NCBI GenBank assembly: GCA_945861635.1
Contig: CAMAWH010000016.1
Coordinates: 26,987 to 90,986, forward strand
Source of the DNA: Klebsiella pneumoniae
GTDB lineage: Bacteria; Myxococcota_A; UBA796; SXON01
Direction: 5' to 3'
Length of the DNA: 64,000 bases
A model generated the notes under the pieces. The model was not told the origin of the DNA and did no database searches. It was given only the letters and a program-made list of their open reading frames with translations. The translations under genes were made by a program, and so were the position numbers. Below are positions 48,378-56,146 of this stretch, in pieces. Numbering within the stretch: the stretch's first letter is position 1; the number at the start of each line of letters is the position of its first letter.

Positions 48378-49378
48378 TATTCGCTCCTTTCCGGGGCGTA
48401 GGTGTAGTCGTAGAGGCGTGCCGCGTCGGGAATTGGAGACGTCTCCGCGAACTGATACGCATCCTGCGCGACCACCTCCGCGTCCTGCCGCGCTTTTTCG
48501 AAGTCCGTGTCCGTTGCCCCGAGTTCTCGCAAGTGCGCTTCCGCGAGCAGGATGGGATCGCTCTTCTTCTTCTCCTCCAACTCTCCTGTCTTGCGATACT
48601 TCGCGGGGTCGGACATCGAGTGCCCTCGATACCGATACGTGACGATCTCGAGGATGACCGGGCCCTGTCCGCTGCGGGCGAACGCGACGGCGGCGCCCAC
48701 GCGATCGCGGACGTGTGCGACGTCGAAGCCCTCCAACTGCTCACGAACCATGCCGACACCCTGCCCGCGGAGGCTCATGTCGATCAGCGCGCTCTGTCGG
48801 TCGATCGAGGTTCCCATTGCGTAATAGTTGTTCTCACAGATGAAGACGACCGGAAGTTTCCACAGTTGCGCGAGGCACATCGCCTCGAAAAAAGCGCCCT
48901 GATGCGCAGCGCCATCGCCGAAGAAACACAGGCATACCGCGCCGGTTTTCTGCTGCTTCATCGCCCAGGCGACGCCCGCCGCAAGGGGGACCTGCCCACC
49001 TACGATCCCGTACCCGCCCATAAAGTGGTGCTCGGCATCGAAGATGTGCATGGAGCCACCGAGGCCCTTCGTGCAACCCGTCGCCTTGCCAAACAGCTCC
49101 GCCATCACCGCGCGCGGCGTGACGCCCTTTGCCATGGCCTGTCCGTGCTCGCGATACGCCGTGATCCAGCGATCTTCCGGCCTGCAGGCCGCCGCCGCCC
49201 CAACCGCCACCGATTCCTGACCGATGTAGAGGTGGCAAAAGCCAAGGATCTTCCGCTCCGTGTACGCCTTCGCCGCCAGCTCTTCGACCCTGCGGATGAT
49301 CAGCATGTCGGCGTGCAGCTTTGCGAGGCCGGCGCGATCGAGCGGAGGAAGGGGCGAATTACCCGGTAAGCCGGGCAT
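48377..49378 (-). CDS. Pyruvate dehydrogenase E1 alpha subunit
   Basis: RRVEELAAKAYTERKILGFCHLYIGQESVAVG, FGDGAAHQGAFFEAMCLAQLWKLPVVFICENNYYAMGTS, YRYRGHSMSDPAKYR. Confidence 0.96.
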   Translation of the reverse strand: MPGLPGNSPLPPLDRAGLAKLHADMLIIRRVEELAAKAYTERKILGFCHLYIGQESVAVGAAAACRPEDRWITAYREHGQAMAKGVTPRAVMAELFGKATGCTKGLGGSMHIFDAEHHFMGGYGIVGGQVPLAAGVAWAMKQQKTGAVCLCFFGDGAAHQGAFFEAMCLAQLWKLPVVFICENNYYAMGTSIDRQSALIDMSLRGQGVGMVREQLEGFDVAHVRDRVGAAVAFARSGQGPVILEIVTYRYRGHSMSDPAKYRKTGELEEKKKSDPILLAEAHLRELGATDTDFEKARQDAEVVAQDAYQFAETSPIPDAARLYDYTYAPERSE

Positions 49379-49466
49379 CGTCGGTGCGGACAAGCGAGCG
49401 CTCCGGTGGATTCGGCGCAGCCTATCCACCTTGCGGGTTAGGTGCCCGCGCCACCCCGACGGAGCC

Positions 49467-49850
49467 ATGTCCGACACCACCACGCGCGGCATCCACATCA
49501 CGGTCGAGCCGGAATATCTGGAGCACCAGTCGGAGCCACGTTCCGGATTGTGGATGTTCGCCTACCACATCCGCATTGAAAATATCGGCCCCGAAGTCGT
49601 GCAGTTGATCTCGCGGCATTGGGTCATCACGGACGCGAATGGGCGCGTGGAGGAGGTCCGCGGGCCCGGCGTCGTGGGCGAGCAGCCCATCCTTCAGCCG
49701 GGCCAGCACTTCGCGTACACAAGCGGTTGTCCGCTCCCGACGCCGATGGGCACCATGCACGGCACCTTTCAGATGGTGACGCGCCGCGGGGAGAATTTCG
49801 ACGCCAACATCGACCCGTTCACGTTGGCGGAGCCGTTCTCTCTCAACTGA
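49467..49850 (+). CDS. apaG: ApaG family protein
   Basis: ITVEPEYLEHQSEP...FAYHIRIENIGPEVVQLISRHWVITDANGRVEEVRGPGVVGEQPILQPGQHFAYTSGCPLPTPMGTMHGTFQM. Confidence 0.95.
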   Translation: MSDTTTRGIHITVEPEYLEHQSEPRSGLWMFAYHIRIENIGPEVVQLISRHWVITDANGRVEEVRGPGVVGEQPILQPGQHFAYTSGCPLPTPMGTMHGTFQMVTRRGENFDANIDPFTLAEPFSLN

Positions 49851-51000
49851 CCGCGGCGTCCCTCATGCGGCGCCGCCAACCGATCGCCCCGAAGAGTCCG
49901 AGCGGAAAGAGCCAGGTGTAATGCCCCTCTCCGGAATCAGGATGCTCGGTTTGGTAGGCCCCCTCCTCCTGCGAGTAGATGTCCGTCGATTCTACGCGCT
50001 CCTTGCCAGAGTCCGTGAAAACGGGGTCCAGCGTATTGGTCGCGGGTGACACGATGGAGTCGTAGCGGGTCAGCCACCGTGACGCGCCTGCGTCGTCATA
50101 GGCGTTCGCATAGGCCAGGAACATGCGGGGAACGGTTCCGCCGACGGACGACAACAGTCCCCCGTACATGCCTTCCGGGCTGACGTAATCGGGAACGATG
50201 ATGTCGTAGGGTTGTTCCGCAGTGGTGCCACCACCTTCGGCAACGTCCCAGCCGGACAGGGTCGCAAAGCCTGTTGCGAGAACGTAGATCTCGGTGCGCA
50301 CGCTTTCGGCGGACGAGGAAACGCCAAGCTTGGCCGGGAACGACGCGTGCAGCGTGCCATCGTTGGCCGGTCCGTACGTGATTTCCAGAGGATCGACCAG
50401 CACAGGCGCGCCGTCGCTGCCGCCCGCAGTGTCCGACCCAGTCTCCGTTAATTCCGGCACCAGACGCACGGCGACCCATTCGTAGCCGATGACGTCCTCG
50501 ACGTAGCCGGTCACGGAGTCGGCAATCAGGCTGGTGTCGTAGCCGTTGTCGGTGAGCCATTGGTTCAGGGAATCGGCATTTTCAGCCGTGAGTGTGGTGT
50601 ATTCGAGATTTCCCGCGAAGCCGTGGCCGGTGACCTCAACGCCGCCGTCGTCACCCGTGGCATCGCCCTTGGAGTTCAAGCCCGCGCTCCCACCGCAGCC
50701 GCAGCCGCTGGCCGTTCCGATGCTCGGATCGACGTCCACCACCGGTGCCGATTCGAGTTGGATCGCGTCGAGGCGTTCTGCGTCTCCGAGGCCCACTTCG
50801 GCTATCGGACCCGGCACGGCGACCACCCACGCAAAGTCGGTGGCATCTCCGCGGTACCGGGCACGGTAGGTGACCGTAACGCTGTCCGATCCGATGTCGT
50901 AGAGGGCCTGCTGTGCGTCTGACGAGACGATTTCACCGGGCTTGGGCACGAAACCGCCGCACGCGAACGCAGGGTGAATCAACAGCGACAGAAAAGTCAT
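49843..51000 (-). CDS. DUF2330-like secreted protein with C-terminal hydrophobic + Arg tail
   Basis: Signal then ACGGFVPKPGEIVSSDAQQALYD...DFAWVVAVPGP; C-terminus YTWLFPLGLFGAIGWRRRMRDAAVS. Confidence 0.78.
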   Translation of the reverse strand: MTFLSLLIHPAFACGGFVPKPGEIVSSDAQQALYDIGSDSVTVTYRARYRGDATDFAWVVAVPGPIAEVGLGDAERLDAIQLESAPVVDVDPSIGTASGCGCGGSAGLNSKGDATGDDGGVEVTGHGFAGNLEYTTLTAENADSLNQWLTDNGYDTSLIADSVTGYVEDVIGYEWVAVRLVPELTETGSDTAGGSDGAPVLVDPLEITYGPANDGTLHASFPAKLGVSSSAESVRTEIYVLATGFATLSGWDVAEGGGTTAEQPYDIIVPDYVSPEGMYGGLLSSVGGTVPRMFLAYANAYDDAGASRWLTRYDSIVSPATNTLDPVFTDSGKERVESTDIYSQEEGAYQTEHPDSGEGHYTWLFPLGLFGAIGWRRRMRDAAVS

Positions 51001-51082
51001 GGTGGGCTCCATAGCGGGTCGGGTGCCACGAAGTGTTGCACGAAGCGTGCCGGGTTAGGAGCGCCGTCTGACCGAGGTCGTC

Positions 51083-51613
51083 ATGATTTTCGCACTGTAT
51101 TCGATGTTCGCGTGCGCCGGCGCTCCCGCGATTGCTACCGTTCCCACGCCGTCTCCGGCGCCAACCGCCCACGTCCAGCCACCCGCCCACGTCGAGCCAA
51201 CCGCGCCACCGGCGGGCGTCCGTCACTTCGGCGCCGCCTTTGCGGTAGCCGATGCGGACGTCGTACCGGTTGCGACGTTTTTCGCCGCTCCGGATGGATT
51301 CGTCGGGAAAACGGCACGCTTCGAAGGGCGGATCGCGGACGTGTGCCAGAAGGCGGGCTGTTGGATGGTGATGGCCGACGGCCCACGCACGGTTCGGGTC
51401 CGCATGAAGGATCACGCGTTTGCCGTGGCGAAAGACGGCACGGGCGCCACCGCTTCCGTCGAAGGCGCTGTCAACCGCATCGCAGTCGATCCGGCGGCGG
51501 TCGAGCACTACGCGTCGGAAGCCACGCCTGGCGCGGTGGTTCCCGAGCGGGCCGCGGAAGGCGGGAGCGTTTACGAGATCGAGGCGACTGCCGTGGCTTT
51601 CAGGCGGGGCTAG
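51083..51613 (+). CDS. Lipoprotein, DUF4920-like
   Basis: Lipobox MFAC; GKTARFEGRIADVCQKAGCWMVMADGPRTVRVRMKDHAF. Confidence 0.7.
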   Translation: MIFALYSMFACAGAPAIATVPTPSPAPTAHVQPPAHVEPTAPPAGVRHFGAAFAVADADVVPVATFFAAPDGFVGKTARFEGRIADVCQKAGCWMVMADGPRTVRVRMKDHAFAVAKDGTGATASVEGAVNRIAVDPAAVEHYASEATPGAVVPERAAEGGSVYEIEATAVAFRRG

Positions 51614-51621
51614 CCGACGGA

Positions 51622-51825
51622 TCAGCCCAGGCTCCGCCGCCGCCAACCGAACAGCCCGAGCAACCCCAACGGCAACATCCACGCCGAAGACGTTCCTTCT
51701 CGGCTTTGGTCGAGCGCAATACTGGTCCTCGCCTTTGTCTGGCCGCCGGAATCGACGAAGACCGCGTCCATGGTGTTGAGAGGAAGGGTTCGGGTATGCG
51801 GGGAAGCAGGATTCGTGCCAACCAC
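51622..51825 (-). pseudogene. C-terminal remnant of a DUF2330-like protein (truncated paralogue of 49843..51000)
   Basis: LNTMDAVFVDSG...SAWMLPLGLLGLFGWRRRSLG aligns by eye with TNTLDPVFTDSG...YTWLFPLGLFGAIGWRRR of the neighbour; rest of the protein absent. Confidence 0.6.
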
Positions 51826-51842
51826 TCGGTTACATCTCAGAG

Positions 51843-52250
51843 ATGGCCGACCCCACCCCGCCGAGTGATGACCCTCGCAGCCGATTCCGCCGCCTTGGTC
51901 GCCGTATCCTCGGTGAGGAGGGCGACGGTGCGCGGCGGTTCAACGTGGATGTCAAGGAGATGGTCGGGGCGGTCCTCGAAGGCGGAGACAAGGCCAAAAC
52001 CGAGATCGTACGTGTCGTGGCACGTGAGGTTCGCAACTACCTCGAAGAGCTGGGGCTGAAGGAGGATCTCAATCACCTGCTGACGAACTATGCATTGGAA
52101 GCAAAGGTGTCGCTGAACCTGCGGCGGCTGTCGAACGCGGAAAAAGGGGAGGCGGACGCGGCGGCGCTGGCCGGGGTGGCCGAGCGGGCGGCTGCATCGC
52201 CTAGTCCTTCTGCTTCTCCGAGTCCACCGGATACGGAGTCAGGCGAATAA
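51843..52250 (+). CDS. Hypothetical helical protein
   Basis: ATG ORF, RFNVDVKEMVGAVLEGGDKAKTEIVRVVAREVRNYLEELGLKEDLNHLLTNYALEAKVSLNLRR. Confidence 0.55.
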   Translation: MADPTPPSDDPRSRFRRLGRRILGEEGDGARRFNVDVKEMVGAVLEGGDKAKTEIVRVVAREVRNYLEELGLKEDLNHLLTNYALEAKVSLNLRRLSNAEKGEADAAALAGVAERAAASPSPSASPSPPDTESGE

Positions 52251-53151
52251 ACACGCCTTGTTCCTGTGCAAGGCGTCGGAATTCGCGCCAGTCGACGTCC
52301 TTCCACCCGTTGACGAAGTGGTGTGCGTCTTTTGCGGTGGCTTCTCCTTCTTTCAGGATGACCCGGCCATCGGCTACGCCGCCTTCAATCTCGTTCAATA
52401 GCGCGGCGACGCGCTCGGGCGGGATGCTGGCGATGAGGGCGTCGGCGCGGTCTAGCGCGGCCTCGGCACGGTCGATCGCGCCATCGGCTTTGCCGAGCGT
52501 GCCGTCGATGTGGTCGAGCACGGGTCCGGCATTGTCGGCGGCCGCGGTCACGCTCGCCAAGGTAGAATGGCCCTCCTTTGCGAGCGCGGGCAGCTCATCA
52601 CTCGCGACGGCGGCGTTGTGAAGGAGGCGCTCGGCGTCGGCGAGCATGCGCGCGGCGCGTTCGGGGTCCGCCTTCAGCGCGTCGCCAAGCGCCTTCAGGG
52701 CGGCGGGGTCCAGCGCGTCGAGAAGCGGCGCCATGCGATTGACGAGCTGATCGATCTCGACGGCGCCGACCGAGTCCGAAAGCGCACCTCCGTCGGCCAC
52801 CAGGGGGGCGTTCGGCGAGTGCGGAATCAGCTCCAGATACTTTTCCCCGAGGACGGAGCGCGCCCGCATGGCGACGCTGGCGTCCGAGCGCACCTGCGCG
52901 GAAACGTCGATGGAGAGCGTCGCAACCGCGTGGTCGAAGTCCACCGTCAAATCTTCCACGCGGCCTACCTGAACGCCGGCAACCGCCACGACCGCTCCTT
53001 CACTCAACCCGGCCACGTCGTCCATCGTTGCGGTGACGCTGATTGTCGAGCCGCCGGTTCGTAGTGCGCCGATTTCCCACGCCATGAACGCCAACAGCCC
53101 CGTGGCGACGACCACGAGGCATCCGACGCCGATTTCGTGCGCGCGTGACAT
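52201..53151 (-). CDS. MlaD/MCE-domain substrate-binding protein
   Basis: N-terminal TM then ATMDDVAGLSEGAVVAVAGVQVGRVEDLTVDFDHAVATLSID, LGEKYLELIP; coiled C-terminal region. Confidence 0.9.
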   Translation of the reverse strand: MSRAHEIGVGCLVVVATGLLAFMAWEIGALRTGGSTISVTATMDDVAGLSEGAVVAVAGVQVGRVEDLTVDFDHAVATLSIDVSAQVRSDASVAMRARSVLGEKYLELIPHSPNAPLVADGGALSDSVGAVEIDQLVNRMAPLLDALDPAALKALGDALKADPERAARMLADAERLLHNAAVASDELPALAKEGHSTLASVTAAADNAGPVLDHIDGTLGKADGAIDRAEAALDRADALIASIPPERVAALLNEIEGGVADGRVILKEGEATAKDAHHFVNGWKDVDWREFRRLAQEQGVFIRLTPYPVDSEKQKD

Positions 53152-53208
53152 GCGGAAGCCGGGCTATCCGATTTGGGGGGGCGGTGCGGCGACGTCCACC
53201 CGGACGAT

Positions 53209-54006
53209 TCACCCAATCCGCGGCAACGTTGCCGAGCCCAGCGTCCCGGCCTCCGGCAACATCAGGTTGCGTCCCAAAAATCGGCGTACCATCGGGTGAT
53301 CGGAGTGGGTGACCTCGTCCGTCGTTCCCCACGCCACGACCTTGCCGCCGTACAACATCGCGATGTGATCCGCGACGTTTACGGTGCCGACGATGTCGTG
53401 AGAGATGACGACGAACGTCACGTGCATCGCATCGCGGATGTGGCAGATGAGGTTGTCAATCGCGTCTGACGTCATTGGGTCCAACCCCGAGTTGGGCTCG
53501 TCGAACAAGACGATTTCGGGTTCCGTGACGATCGCGCGCGCCAATCCCACACGCTTGCGCTGACCCCCGGAAAGTGCGGCGGTTGCTCGCTCGTAGAGGC
53601 CCGGCAACTCCACCATCTCCAATACCTTTTCCACCTTTTCTCGCCGCTCTTCTTTCGACATTTTCGGATGGTGTTGGACGAGCGGGAATGCGATGTTTTC
53701 TCCCACGTTGAACGAATCGAACAGCGCGCCGTCCTGAAAAAGCATGCCGATGCGTTTACGGGTGGCGTAGATGTCACGCTCGCGCGCGCGGCCCATATCG
53801 ACGCCAAATACTTTCACCGATCCGCTGTCCGGCTTCAGCAGCCCCACTATATGCTTGAGAAGCACACTTTTCCCGGTGCCAGAGGGCCCGATGATCGCGG
53901 TTGTACACGCGCGGGGGAGCGTGAGCGAAACGCCGTCGAGCACGATCAAATCCCCGAATCGTTTGCTCACGTTGTCGAGGACGATGGGGGAGTCCGAATC
54001 AGCCAT
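53209..54006 (-). CDS. MlaF-like ABC transporter ATP-binding protein
   Basis: IIGPSGTGKSVLLKHIVGLLKPDSG, FQDGALFDSFNVGENIAFPL, ALSGGQRKRVGLARAIVTEPEIVLFDEPNSGLDPMTS. Confidence 0.95.
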   Translation of the reverse strand: MADSDSPIVLDNVSKRFGDLIVLDGVSLTLPRACTTAIIGPSGTGKSVLLKHIVGLLKPDSGSVKVFGVDMGRARERDIYATRKRIGMLFQDGALFDSFNVGENIAFPLVQHHPKMSKEERREKVEKVLEMVELPGLYERATAALSGGQRKRVGLARAIVTEPEIVLFDEPNSGLDPMTSDAIDNLICHIRDAMHVTFVVISHDIVGTVNVADHIAMLYGGKVVAWGTTDEVTHSDHPMVRRFLGRNLMLPEAGTLGSATLPRIG

Positions 54007-54739
54007 AGAACGCCTGCGAGATGAAGTAATTGATGGTGACGCAGGTAACGGCGGAAATGACGACGGCCGAGTTCGTTGCCTGGCCGACCCCCTCGGAGCC
54101 TTTCTTCGAAGCGAACCCGCAGAAGCAGCTCACCAGACAGATGACGATGCCGAAAATAAATCCTTTGCACTCACCAATCACCAGGTCGCGCATCTGGGTT
54201 GCGCCGCTCGCGAATTCCAGAAAGACCTCGCCCGAAAGGCCGAGCTGAAAGGTCGCGACAGCGTAGGCGCTCAGGACGGTCGTAAAAATCGAAATCATCG
54301 TAAGCGCCGGCATGACAAGGACGATGCCATACATGCGCGGCGTCACGAGGTACCAGAGCGGATTCACCGCCATGACTTCCAGGGCGTCGATCTGTTCTCG
54401 CGTCCGCATCACCGCGATTTGGGACGCCATTTCCGTCCCCGCTTTGGCAGCAATCATCGCCGCCGCGATGATGGGCGCCAACTCCCGCACGCCGGCCAGC
54501 GCCACGAACATGCCAACGAGGCGCTGGCCCCCGAGCGGACGGAACGCGGCGTAGCCCTGCAACGTAAGGTTGGAACCTACGAATACGCTGATGGCGAGCA
54601 GAACGGGCAACGACTGCACCCCGATTCGATACGCCTCTTCCAAAGAACGGCCCGGCGGCGGCCACCTTGAGAAACATCCGCGCGCCCAGGCGGCGACGAA
54701 CGCCGAGAACTGGCCGAGCCACTGGAGCCCGTTTAGCAT
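53999..54739 (-). CDS. MlaE-like permease, copy 2
   Basis: SVFVGSNLTLQGYAAFRPLG, GVRELAPIIAAAMIAAKAGTEMASQIAVMRTREQIDALEVMAVNPLWYLVTPR. Confidence 0.93.
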   Translation of the reverse strand: MLNGLQWLGQFSAFVAAWARGCFSRWPPPGRSLEEAYRIGVQSLPVLLAISVFVGSNLTLQGYAAFRPLGGQRLVGMFVALAGVRELAPIIAAAMIAAKAGTEMASQIAVMRTREQIDALEVMAVNPLWYLVTPRMYGIVLVMPALTMISIFTTVLSAYAVATFQLGLSGEVFLEFASGATQMRDLVIGECKGFIFGIVICLVSCFCGFASKKGSEGVGQATNSAVVISAVTCVTINYFISQAFYG

Positions 54740-54746
54740 CCGCGGG

Positions 54747-55490
54747 TCACAGCGACATCATGGCGGTTGTAAGCACGTAGTTCGCTGCGAAAAAGGTCAG
54801 CACGGCGCGAACGACCGTGTCGTTCACACCCTTGCCCACACCAGCGGCCCCTCCCGTCGCATAAAAACCGTGGTAGCAGGCGATCATTCCGATGATGGCC
54901 CCGAAAACCGCGGTCTTGATCACGCCGCCCACGATGTCCATCGGCGTCGTGAATGCCCAGAGGTTGGAGATGTAGACGCCACTCGTTTCCCCCTGAATCC
55001 AGACCGACATCACATAGCCGCCGAACAACCCGGCAAACGCGCCGAGCGTGTCCAGGATCGGGCACGCAAGGATCAGCGCGGCAACGCGGGGCGCAACGTG
55101 CCATCGCAGACTGTCCACCGCCATCACCTCGGTGGCATCGAGCTCCTCTTTGATCCGCATGGCGCCGAGTTCGGCGGCGTAGCTGCTGCCTCCCTGCGCC
55201 GCGACCAACACGCTGGCCAGAACCGGCGAGAGTTCGCGAAGCACCGTCACCGAGATCAAGGACGGCAAGAGTCGTTGGGCGCCGAACAGGTCGAAAATCT
55301 TCAGACCCTGGAGCGCGATGACCATTCCAAACGGAAATGTCACGGCGACGACGGGACCCATGCACCGGATGGACACCGTCCACGCGTGCCGGAAGAAATC
55401 CGTGGTGTTCCATGGCGGCGTCGCGATGCGCCACGCGACCCGCCCGCAGAACGTGCCGAAGTGACCGAGGCGGCGCAGGGTTTCGAGCAT
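54747..55490 (-). CDS. MlaE-like permease, copy 1
   Basis: FPFGMVIALQGLKIFDLFGAQRLLPSLISVTVLRELSPVLASVLVAAQGGSSYAAELGAMRIKEELDATEVMAVDSLRWHVAPR. Confidence 0.92.
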   Translation of the reverse strand: MLETLRRLGHFGTFCGRVAWRIATPPWNTTDFFRHAWTVSIRCMGPVVAVTFPFGMVIALQGLKIFDLFGAQRLLPSLISVTVLRELSPVLASVLVAAQGGSSYAAELGAMRIKEELDATEVMAVDSLRWHVAPRVAALILACPILDTLGAFAGLFGGYVMSVWIQGETSGVYISNLWAFTTPMDIVGGVIKTAVFGAIIGMIACYHGFYATGGAAGVGKGVNDTVVRAVLTFFAANYVLTTAMMSL

Positions 55491-55515
55491 GGCGCGCGCG
55501 AGATATAGCGCTGCC

Positions 55516-55875
55516 ATGCTGCTCCTGCTTGCCTCACTCGCGTTGGCCGAAGATCTCTGGGTGATTGTGCCGGTTGACGCTGTTCGCTGGCCTGACGCCG
55601 CCGCGGTTGCGATCAAGCTGGGTACCGGCGATCAGGTGGAGGTCCTTCTGCGCGAGGGGGATCGTGTGCGCGTCCGAAAGGGCACGGACTTCGGGTGGGT
55701 ATCCGCCGCAGCGCTGAGCACGACCGTCATCGATAAGCCTGTGGATCTCTCGCTTCCAGGCGCGCTTGGCGTATCTACGCTTCCCGACGTCATTCCTCCG
55801 GCTCCGGTGGCTCCGGTGGCTCCGGTCGCTCCGGCGGCTCCGGTCGCGCCGACGGCTCCGGTCGCGCCGAAGTAG
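55516..55875 (+). CDS. Small secreted SH3-like protein with Pro-Val-Ala-Pro repeat tail
   Basis: MLLLLASLALAEDLW signal; GDQVEVLLREGDRVRVRKGTDFGWVSAAAL SH3-like; PVAPVAPVAPAAPVAPTAPVAPK tail. Confidence 0.55.
   Translation: MLLLLASLALAEDLWVIVPVDAVRWPDAAAVAIKLGTGDQVEVLLREGDRVRVRKGTDFGWVSAAALSTTVIDKPVDLSLPGALGVSTLPDVIPPAPVAPVAPVAPAAPVAPTAPVAPK
55801..55872 (+). repeat. Degenerate 9-bp tandem repeat (gctccggtg) encoding Ala-Pro-Val
   Basis: gctccggtg gctccggtg gctccggtc gctccggcg gctccggtc ... read directly. Confidence 0.85.
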
Positions 55876-56146
55876 ACGTTGGCGGCCGGCAATCCTGCTT
55901 TCGGGCGCCGTGGTGGTCGTAGGCCTTTTCGGCCGCTCTGGTCCGTCAGGTCATTGCTGACCGGTCGTGTGAAATGAAGGGAATCCGCAATTTAGAGTGC
56001 TCGTTCGACCTGTAGCGGAGCAGGCGGCGTCACTCGCGAGGGCGCCGCAGTGGATGTGGTTTGAACGATTGCACTCGCGCTGCCAATCGGTGCCCGACCA
56101 AAGTTGAGGTTTTCGTGCCCGGCCCGTTGCGCCCCCGCGCGCCGGC

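Noticed and set aside
55632-55892. Collagen-like GATGATGA ORF on the minus strand
   Set aside because: Antisense of the Ala-Pro-Val tandem repeat; no independent support.
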